Origin: Plantago ovata
Lineage: Eukaryota > Streptophyta > Magnoliopsida > Lamiales > Plantaginaceae
Direction of reading: 5' to 3'
Length of the DNA: 64,000 nucleotides
Assembly (NCBI GenBank): GCA_028274465.1
Contig: CM051457.1
Span: 62,930,899 to 62,994,898 of the forward strand
Shown: piece by piece, positions 54,918-64,000 of the stretch
Layout: every line of letters starts with the position of its first letter
Numbering within the stretch: position 1 is the first letter of the stretch
The notes under the pieces: model-generated
Seen by the model: only the letters and a program-made list of their open reading frames with translations
The model's database searches: none
Told to the model about the DNA's origin: nothing
Translations under genes and position numbers: made by a program

Positions 54918-57900
54918 TAGAGCCAGTCACCTTTATGCCTAATACCCAGATTAGCATAATGTATTAAGTGGACTTCCACTGATAAGACCTTGGTGAAAGG
55001 ATCTGCCACGTTGTCCGTCGTAGAGACACGTTCTATACTAACTTCTCCTCTATCAATAATCTCACGTATAACGTGATACTTTGTAAGTACATGTTTGTTC
55101 TTGTTTGTAGATCTAGGCTCCTTAGCTTGAGCGACGGCGCCCGTATTGTCCTAATAAATCGTTATTGGACTAGGAGCAGGAACAACCCTCAATTCCTTCA
55201 AGAACTCTGAAATCCAAACAGCTTCTTTCGATGCTTCTGATTCAGTAATGTACTCGGCTTCTGTGGATGAGTCAGCAATCGTGGCTTGCTTAGAACTCTT
55301 CCAACAGATAGCTCCTCCGTTCAATTTGAATACGTATCCTGTCTGTGACACAGTCATCAGGATCTGATTCAAATCCAGCGTTGACATAACCAGACATCTT
55401 TAATTCTGGTTCTCCACCAATCACCAAGAACATTAGTCCGTCGAAGGTACTTAAGAATGTTCTTTACAGCAGTCCAGTGAGGTACTCCTGGATTCTGTTG
55501 GTGTCGACAAGTGACACTAAGCGCATATGCCACATCAGGCCTTGTGCAATTCAATGCATACATTATAGACCCTACTGCCGAAGCATAGGGCACACGACTC
55601 ATTGCATTTCTTTCTTCATCTGTTTTAGGACCATCCTTAACTGATAAGACAATCCCATGCCTAGCTGGGAGAAAGCCTCTCTTTGAGTCGTCCATCTTAT
55701 AACGCTTCAGTATTTTGTCGATGTAGGTGGACTGTGTCAATCCTAACATCCTCTTGGATCTATCTCTATAGATCTTGATCCCTAGGATGTTCACCCAAGT
55801 CCTTCATCGAGAAGGTACTTGATAACCAAACTTTAGTCTCTTCTAGCATAGAGACATTATTTCCCATGATCAAAATGTCATCAACATAGATGATCATGAA
55901 AACGACTCCCTTGTCGCTGTGCCTAGTATAGACAAAGGGGTCTTCCTTGCTTCTGATGAAGTCAAACGATTTGACAGCTTCATCAAAGCGGATATTCCAG
56001 CTCCTAGACGCTTGCTTTAGCCCATAGATGGATCTTTGTAATTTGCATACAGCAGTCGGCCTGGTTTTACTAATAAAACCTTCCGGCTGTACCATATAGA
56101 CCTCTTCCTCAAGGTTGCCATTGAGGAAGGCAATCTTTACATCCATCTGCCCGATCTCATAATCATAGTAGGCAGCTATCGAAAGTAGAATTCGAATGGA
56201 CTTCAATTTTGCTACCGGTGAAAAGGTTTCATCGTAATCGATGCCATACCTTTGCGTGTAGCCTTTCGCCACAAGCCTAGCTTGGTGCGTTTGTACCTTG
56301 CCATCGGCATCTGTCTTTCGTTTAAAGACCCATTTGCACCCAATTGGTCTAACCCCTTGGGGCAAGTCTACCAAGTTCCAAACTTGGTTCTGGTACATTG
56401 AATCCATTTCTAATTCCATGGCCTCTTGCCATTTGTCTGAGTCAATATCAATTATTGCCTCTTTGTAGGTCTCGGGATGTTCCCGATCTGATAAATCGAC
56501 ATCAAGTTCACTGATGTCTTCTATCATAAGGCTTTGCTTCTGAGGTCCGCTTAGGATCCTCTTCAACCTACGGAGCTCGACTTGTTCTGGTGCTTTTCTT
56601 TTCTGGCTTCGTGTAACACGAACATTATCAGTGGGTACTGATGCAGCTGGTCGCGCCACGCGACCCTGTTCCCTAGCGGGAGGCTGCTATTGTGCAACTC
56701 GTTGCACAGTTTGATTGACAACGGATTCTATTGGTGTGGTTTCAACTGTTGATCTAATCACAGGACTCCCACTGACTATGACATGCCTAGCAAGTTTCAT
56801 ATCATTACCCTTGTCTGCTTCGAAAGCTCCCACTGAACTTGAGTCCAAATCAGAAGATTTAGAGAACTCATGTTCGCGCGTGTCAAAGTCTTGAATTTCT
56901 TCAAGTTCTATCATGTCATCTAACCTCTCTTCTTCGAGGTATTCTGCTTCTAAAAACTTAACGTTTCTAGATACTATCACCTTGTGATCTTCTGCATGAT
57001 AGAATTCATAGCCTCTCGTCTAACGAGGATAGCCTATGAAATATACTTTGACACCCTTGGCATCTAACTTATCAGTGAGCATCAGTTTGACTATCGCAAG
57101 ACAGCCCCAAGGTCTAAGATAGCCCAGTGAGGGCTTCTTTCCTTTCCATAACTCATAAGGAGTTCTCTCCACTGATTTAGATGGTACACGGTTCAGAATG
57201 TAGATTGCAGTTTGTAGTGCATATCCCCATAGATGTTTTGGAAGAGTCGAGAATCCAATCATTGATCTCACCATGTCTAACAGGGTTCGATTACTTCTCT
57301 CAGACACACCATTTAACTGTGGTGTTCCAGGAGGAGTCCATTGCGATTGAATTCCATTTTCCTTCAAGTAGTCGATAAATTCTTCACTAAGGTATTCACC
57401 TCCTCGATCTAATCGAAGAGTGACTATCCTTAGGTTCAATTCATTCTTGACCTCATTCCTAAACTCCTTGAATTTCCCAAAGGCCTCGGATTTATTCTTC
57501 ATAAGATAAATATATCCATACCTTGAGAAATTGTCAGTAAAGGTAACGAAGTAAGGATAACCCCCACGCGCATGGACTTAAAAAAAGGTCCACACACATC
57601 GGTATGTATGAGCTCTAAGCAGCGAGTGGCACGAACACCTTGTCCAACAAAAGGTTTGTTCGTCATCTTACCCTTAACACATGATTCACATGTACCATAT
57701 GATTCAAAATCAAATGGTTCTAAGTAGTCCAACTTCCTTAGTCTTTGAATCATTGTTTCATTGATATGGCCTGGCCAACAATGCCATAGATAAGATGGAT
57801 TATTCTTCCTACTTGAAGATGGTTGTTTGTTATGTATATGAAATAAAGGTAGATTACTTTGCAAAATATATAAACCATTCACTAAGCGAGCCTTTCCATA

Positions 57901-58230
57901 ATACTGGTCATTTAATGAAAAATAACAAGTATTAAGAAAAACCCAAATTGTCCAACAATGGAATGGAAATAATATTTCTGACAGTGGATGGAACAAAATA
58001 AACGTTATCAAGTTCCAAACATTGTCCTGATGGTAAATCTATCTTGCAGCGTCCAACGCGTTTGTCTTCAACTGGATTGTTGTTCCCAACATGCAAGTTG
58101 ATTTCACCTTACTTGACTAGCCTGTGTTCAATGGCCCCTTGCACATTATTATAAATGTGCGAGTCACAGGCTGTATCTAATACCCAACCATTGGAGTCAA
58201 AAGTAGTCATGTTCATTTCAATAACAAACA
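54918..58230 (-). pseudogene. pol: C2 pol region: protease, integrase, RT, RNase H
   Basis: From the 5' side (right): protease with WVLDTACDSHIYNN near 58170; integrase zinc domain with LWHCWPGHINETMIQRL near 57760 and CESCVKGKM; integrase core with [14 protein letters not shown] near 57410 and [15 protein letters not shown] near 57290; RT with GCKWVFKRKTDADG near 56320, GQMDVKIAFLNGNLEEEVYM near 56130, YGLKQASRSWNIRFDE near 56010 and the YVDD box near 55890; and RNase H with STEAEYITESEASKEAVW near 55240. Several breaks are present. Confidence 0.9.
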
Positions 58231-59078
58231 TACCTGAGCTAGAAGCCGGTGGCTTCTTAGCTTGATCTGCCCTTAGCTTAGGGCAATCTTTCTTCCAATG
58301 TCCTTTCTGTTTACAGAAATGACATTCATCTGTGTGTACCGTTCCGCTTCTCTTGAACTTCCTTTTCTGGTTCAGACGCTTAGGCCTATCACTCGAAGTG
58401 TTAGCCTTTGTTTCTCGGGTTTGGGTTAGACGGTTGCCCAACATACATGATTGACTTTTCCTTCTTAGGAAGAGTTTGATCATATGTCTTCAGCAGATTA
58501 TGGAGTTCGGCAGTGTTACGTCCTTCGCATTCATGGTGGTTAACGATGAACTGCGAATACGAACTCGGCAATGATTGAAGGACAAAGATCACCATGATCT
58601 TATTCTCATCTTGGGAACATGTTCAGACATGTTCCCTCCTTCATTGAGCTTGCATCTGTGTATCTCTTTGATCAAATCAAATTCAACAATTCTAGCTGTT
58701 GTCTTAAAGACCGACTCAAGATGCTTCAGCATCTCATACGACAACATGCTTTCATGTTGCCTCTGCAGCTCATTGCTCATTGCCGACAGCATAATATACT
58801 GCGCGGATCTAGCATCCTCATGATGCTTATCAGACCTTGCCTTGCTGGCTTGATTCCAAATCAGCAACTTGATCGGCAGTCTGATTCTCGGGACTCACGG
58901 GATTAGCCTCGTCCAAGACGTACTCAATCCTTTCGTACCTCAGCACCAAACATATATTCCTGATCCAAACTAGGAAGTTTGGTCCGGTAAAAATTTGCTT
59001 CTCTAAGACAGCACGGAGCGAGATTCTCGCCATTTCGGTTTCCAGGAGAAATAATAAAGAACGAAAATAATAAATCAA
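58231..59078 (-). pseudogene. gag: C2 gag region
   Basis: It begins near 59030 with MARISLRAVLEKQIFTGPNF, then WIRNICLVLRYERIEYVLDE, the N-terminus of Angela-like gag proteins. The core follows with SAMSNELQRQHESMLSYEML and a zinc knuckle CHFCKQKGHWKKDC at 58283-58324. Several breaks are present. Confidence 0.87.
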
Positions 59079-59518
59079 CTATTGAAATATTATTTCTAAA
59101 TACACAGTCAACATAACTAAACAACAAGGTCATTTAGCTGTTTAGCTCCCACTATTTTCACATATGCTTGCCCCCACAACAAACATACGGGTAATGTCCA
59201 ACAAGTTACCGTAGTGGCCAAGATCCAAATCCATACTATGCTATACTCCAACGGGGGCAGGTCGCATAGCATAATATGACCTGTTGGACTAGTAAGACTA
59301 TCCAATTGCGTCACGCAACTCTTGGTTGTTAAATCTAATTTAACCCGATGCCCTACATATTGTACCTATCGAGGTCGCTAGATACAATATGCAGTAAGTC
59401 ATAACCATAGGCTTACTCTAATCCGACGATTACTGTGAGTCTGTAAGACGAGGTCGCCAATACAAGAAAACGCAATGAAAGTTCAGAATTAAAGCACCCT
59501 ATGGAAAGCATCTCAGAA

Positions 59519-59640
<122 letters not shown>

Positions 59641-59701
59641 GTACTTATATTGGTTGGGGCTTGTAGCTTGAGGGTTGTTATCAGTCATCTACAAACAAAT
59701 A

Positions 59702-59853
59702 AGGGCGCCGCCTACCCATCATGCATGAACGGTCTACACGTAATGGATGCCGCCTATCCATTCTAGTTCTAAACGCAGCCAAGCACATAATGGGTGCCGC
59801 CTACCCATACATAAATATGCGGTCCGACATATAAGAGGGCGCCGCCTACCCTC
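59702..59853 (-). other. Four-hairpin repeat in the C2 leader
   Basis: Four copies of a hairpin with the identical 7-nt loop GCCGCCT (AGGCGGC in the sense strand): 59703-59717 (weak stem GGG/CCC), 59742-59762 (AATGGAT/ATCCATT), 59790-59808 (ATGGGT/ACCCAT) and 59835-59853 (GAGGG/CCCTC). The stems differ between copies but stay paired. Spacers share GCGGTC-like words, so it is a diverged tandem repeat. Confidence 0.72.
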
Positions 59854-60571
59854 GCATGCATAGCGGTCGAACGGAAAGTAAAATACTTGGTATTTAAACA
59901 TGCATTGTCAATCAATAGCATATCGAGCATACGAAACAAATAGTAGCCTATGTGGATGCAAAATGACTTCATAATTTCATTATAAAAATTATAATCCCAT
60001 AATTATAATCTCTATGAAGTAATTGAAAATTTGGACTAGATTGAAAAATCGAAAATTCTATTGACCAAGTAGCAATTTTCGAAAACCCGAAGGACTTAAT
60101 TGTATTTTGAAACCTTGGAGGTGTTAAATCTAAAATTCAAAAGTAGAAGGACTAATTTGCAATAAACAATAAATTGATAAATTACAAATAAGCCCTTTAA
60201 CTTTATACTAATTAAATTTAACCCCTCTAGTTAAAACAATTACAATTAAATCATATTTATATTCCAAATATAAAATTCAATCCTCAAAATTTTCAAAATT
60301 CAATTTTGGGTCGAACCCGAAAAAAAATATATATATTAAAATATGGGACGGGACTAGTCCCGTCCCCTACCGTGCCTGCGTCGGGCGACACGCAGGCGGC
60401 CCGGTCAATATATATATTTAAATTTTATTTTTTAAAAAAAAAAAAATAATAAATTCTAAATTTATATAAAAACAAAACTTTTGAAAATCGAATTAATCAT
60501 AGAATCAATTTCATCCACATATCTACAAAATCATACAATATATATACGTATATACGTAATCAATTAACCTC

Positions 60572-60583
60572 GCTCTGATACCA
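60572..60583 (-). other. C2 primer-binding site, initiator tRNA-Met
   Basis: On the minus strand TGGTATCAGAGC begins one base after the end of the 5' LTR. Confidence 0.93.
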
Positions 60584-60584
60584 C

Positions 60585-62678
60585 TGTAAGAAAATACGGT
60601 CAGAGTTACCCCTAGGGTACGCAGCGGAATTTCAAAATTTTCTTAACATACATGTTAATTGATTATGTATATGCCGTATATATATAAACACGTCAATTAG
60701 AAGACTAACCTTACTTCCAAAGCAGCTTCCAAGTTTTCGTAATAATTCGGTGTATCTTCTCCTTCGTCGAAGTCGAAGATATCTGCAATACTTTGATTAT
60801 CTAAAAGACAATAAAAGTTAGTTTCCAGCTCCTAGAACCTTAACCTTGGTATCCACGGATGAACATCCTATCGGAAAGAATGCTAGGATATTCTTTGTGT
60901 GACCAAGAAGATGGGGCGGCGATTCCTCCGGTAGGTGGCGCGCGCGTGTGGCTTATAGAGCATGGGAGAGCTTTTTATTTTCTCTAAGAAAACTGGGTAG
61001 AATAATTCTCTAAGAATTTAATTCTTCAACTGTGTGAAAATCTATGTCAAAAGCTCTCTAATAGTCTACTATATATAGTAGTCAATAGAAGCCTAAAGCA
61101 TAAGCAATTAGACTTCATAAAGGAATAAGAATCTAATTCTTATCGCACTAGGAAACCAATTTCAAGTCTAGATTCATTCCCAATCAAATTAAAACTCCAG
61201 AAAAATCTAACTTATCCCTTAGACTTCTAATAGAGGAAGGAGTCCCCTACTCCGACTTGCGCGCGCGCGCGCATCCTAAGGGTGATATGTGGGTCCCCAT
61301 TTTGGGACCCACTTATAGTTCTAAGGCAATTCAAACTCCAAGTAGATTTTGCCCAAGTGCATATGTTAATTCTAAATTAACATATCCTTTCAAATCAAAC
61401 CTCTATTATATTTCCAAAATATAATCTTTAATTGTATTTACATAAAAAATACAATTAATTAGCCAATTCAATTAATAATTCCAAATTATTAATTTAGCCA
61501 CTAAATATTATAATTAATTCTAAATCAATTATAATCCATCAATCACAATTAATTCCAAATTAATTGCGATTCCATCTTCAAGGATATTCTGATAGGCTGA
61601 ATCACCACATATTGTGATCCATAGGGCCTCATCGTATTAAGCAAGTCCTAGACTAGGCAACATGGAATTCCTAGACGGTTCCATTTGCAATATTAATACA
61701 TGAGGACGTTTGAGAGGTTTCTCAAATCTAACCCTTTCGTTGCGAAGTCTGTTGCGCTCAACGCGGCGATGGTAACGTCCCTTCATCTGACTTGCTCGAA
61801 TGTATCTAGGATCGATCAAGTGTCTATCCCAATAATACATCCACATGCGTCTTCAGTGAGTTGCATGGTGTATCCAATATCTATTATGACCATCATAATA
61901 ATATTGATACGCTGGCCAGCGGTTTTACCATCACAACTATGAACGACTATGAGCAGTGCTCTCCTGTGCTACACTTGAGAGATGAATCCTTCACAGAATC
62001 ACTTATCATCCCCATTTGTATGTAGCCATAATCCTGGATCGTGTCTTAGGTCAACTACTTATTCAGAGCTGACATCGACGGGTCCACCAAGGATATGGGG
62101 CAACAAATGTGATGATAAAGTCCTGTAAGTCCAAAGGACGACTGGCATCACTTCGACAACTCACCGGTTCCCATAGACACTTCGGTGTAGAGTATACATC
62201 GATGGGAGTGTCCGTTGGGTACCTCCATTGTTCGATAAAGCTTCTTCGAACAACTATGCGCAGTTATGGGAACGTTTCTCGATTGTCCAACAATCCGTTC
62301 CGTGGCCATGGGATCGGCTCACACTTGCTCCAACAAGTATAACCTCCACGCATACTAGTCTTATCTGGTTCATTCAGACCCCTACATCCGAGATGGACCT
62401 CGACTAGGGAGAGTTTGGGATAGATGATAACTCACATAGCTCCCACTATCTGTGTGATCGGTCATCTATCCGAGGGGACATGTTTAATATCAATACAGAC
62501 AGTAATAAAGATATGACATGTTGCAGCCTGGTGTAATATAAATATGAAAGCGATACTCAATAGTAAAATGCAACAAACATATATTATATTACGTTGGCCT
62601 GTGTAATAGTACATATATGCCCTCTATAAGGGCACCATGCCCTTAGTAAGGACTGTCTCTAGGACATATACACTATCA
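60585..62678 (-). repeat. C2 5' LTR (2094 bp)
   Basis: It pairs with 52808-54902. The palindromic TATA region lies at 61066-61081. It ends at the gag gene of T, where the flank reads TTATT. Confidence 0.93.
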
Positions 62679-64000
62679 TTATTTCCATATAAGTATTCCT
62701 TTAGCTCCTTGGCTCCGTGAGTCTCTACTTGGTATGCCGCTTCATGGAACCTTGTGAAGAATTCCCTCAAGTCTTTCGACGGTCTTTGAACGATTTCGGC
62801 TAAGTACTTGACTCCCCTTTTCTTCCGAATCACTTTCTCAAATTTTTTTATGAATTGAGATGTAAGTTCTTTGTAGGATGTGATGGACCCATTGTCTAAG
62901 TTAGACCACCAAACCATTGCCTCTCCACAAAGTGTCGATGGGAAGATCAATGCCATGGTGTTGGGATCATGCCCATGGGCTTCCATCTTTGTGCCAAACC
63001 TTACAAGATGGTTCTTCGGGCTGCTAGTACCATCATAATTTTCCAAAGTTGGGAATCCTCTATCGGTCTTCACCACATGAGTTCTTATGGCGTCACATAG
63101 TGCGCTTGGCTCCATGTCTTTTTCTTGCTCTTGGACGCTTGTTTTCAATGCATCTATTTGTGCTTCAATAACGTTTCTTTGGGCTTTCAGCTCTTCAAGG
63201 TTTAGCCTCCTCCCGGTCATGGGGTCGAAGCCTAACATTGGAGTGACTTGTGCCACTGTCCTTCCACCATTATTTTCTTTCATCGCTTCCGGACGGTTCT
63301 GAGGAGTGGTTTGATTTGGAAGAGTTGGCGGATTGATGACTTGTAGTTGGAGTTGGTCCGTAGGAACTTGGAGATGGTCCGGGGGATGCGGATTATTCGG
63401 TCCTTGCGAGGCCCTTACCCTTCGGTCGATTATTTCTCTCAAATCTCCAGGAGCTCCTTGGGGACCTTACCTTGATTGCATGCCTTGGGGCCCTAGCCTT
63501 GATTGTATGCCTTGGGGTCCCAGCCTTGCATGAATTGGCCTAGGACTCGCTAGAGATTGAGCTTCATCTTGAGCGGGATGTGCTCTTGCTAGAATGGGTG
63601 CGGGTTCTTGCACTTGGGGCCCTTATTTCTTCCTCTACTTTTCCTGCCTCATTTTCTCCTAGGCATCCTTGCATGGTCAGGAGGAACAATCCGTATTGCG
63701 CCTCCGTGAAGCCAAAGTCCGCGGGACGGACTACTCGTCCATTGGGAAGAGTGAAGTTCATTGCTGCTGGTTGATCTTGCCTTGGGAGCCGTTGAGTTTG
63801 CCTTGAGACCGGTTGAGCGGAATTCCTTAATGCGCCAAAACCGGATCCGACGGGAATCCCTTGAGGCGCATTTTTGGCAACTCCTTCCTCGGGAGAAGTG
63901 ACGCTCGCCGGTGCTCCGTCGAGCAAGTCGTTGTACGGGTAATCATCAACATTATCATTTCTAACAGCCCTACCACCATTGCCTCGCCCCTTTCCTCTAC
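62679..64000 (-). pseudogene. T gag, N-terminal part, running off the window
   Basis: The gag core is on the minus strand: VKTDRGFPTLENYDGTSSPK, LVRFGTKMEAHGHDP, FPSTLCGEAMVWWSNLDNGS, SYKELTSQFIKKF and LREFFTRFHEAA, the typical Tat/gypsy gag domain. Upstream there is Gln/Pro-rich sequence with a repeated GP(Q/R)G-type stretch near 63450-63530, and a further coding stretch up to 63926 that begins in sequence beyond the window edge. One or two breaks are visible. Confidence 0.85.

Overview
The window is a block of nested LTR retrotransposons from a flowering plant, probably a eudicot. I see no host protein-coding gene, tRNA or rRNA gene. The evidence is direct: paired long terminal repeats, target-site duplications (TSDs), primer-binding sites (PBS) matching plant tRNA-Asp or initiator tRNA-Met, polypurine tracts and recognisable gag, protease, reverse transcriptase (RT), RNase H and integrase motifs. 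Such layering of Athila-like, Tat-lineage, chromovirus-like and copia elements is typical of pericentromeric heterochromatin; that location is inferred.

The oldest layer is a minus-strand Ty3/gypsy element of the Tat lineage (called T). Pieces of it remain at 14998-15335, 45844-46814, 49145-52807 and 62679-64000, and it runs off the right edge. Into it went, from left to right: E2 (6828-14997), an Athila-like plus-strand element with gag-protease and a second ORF but no RT or integrase; E3 (15336-45843), a related short-gag element; a 2.33-kb solo LTR (46815-49144); and C2 (52808-62678), an Angela-like copia element on the minus strand. E1 (551-6827, minus strand), a relative of E2, sits in the 5' LTR of E2. 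A chromovirus-like LTR end (1-550) sits in the outer LTR of E1. E3 was itself invaded by E4 (16640-26908, an Athila-like element with gag-protease and pol), by a 554-bp TRIM (29066-29619) and by S (29971-44484, a Sirevirus-type copia element holding a 100-base assembly gap).

LTR-pair divergence, counted by eye, is about 2-3% for E1, E2 and E3, about 2% for the TRIM, about 1.2-1.3% for S and C2, and under 1% for E4. At the commonly used plant LTR rate of 1.3e-8 per site per year this is roughly 1 million years down to about 0.3 million years. The order agrees with the nesting, except that E1 and E2 cannot be told apart.

The elements with pol motifs (E4, S, C2, T) all look broken to some degree. 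E1, E2 and E3 carry no RT or integrase at all. They share long stretches of 3' noncoding sequence with E4, which suggests that they depended on an E4-like partner.

The most striking unexplained signals are RNA-level. One is a run of eight hairpins with a constant 7-nt loop and co-varying stems between pol and the 3' ORF of S. A second hairpin set with another constant loop lies in the leader of C2. An octamer, TTGCTGAA, occurs about 55 times across S. Palindrome clusters in the Athila-like elements recur at the LTR promoter, inside gag and after pol.
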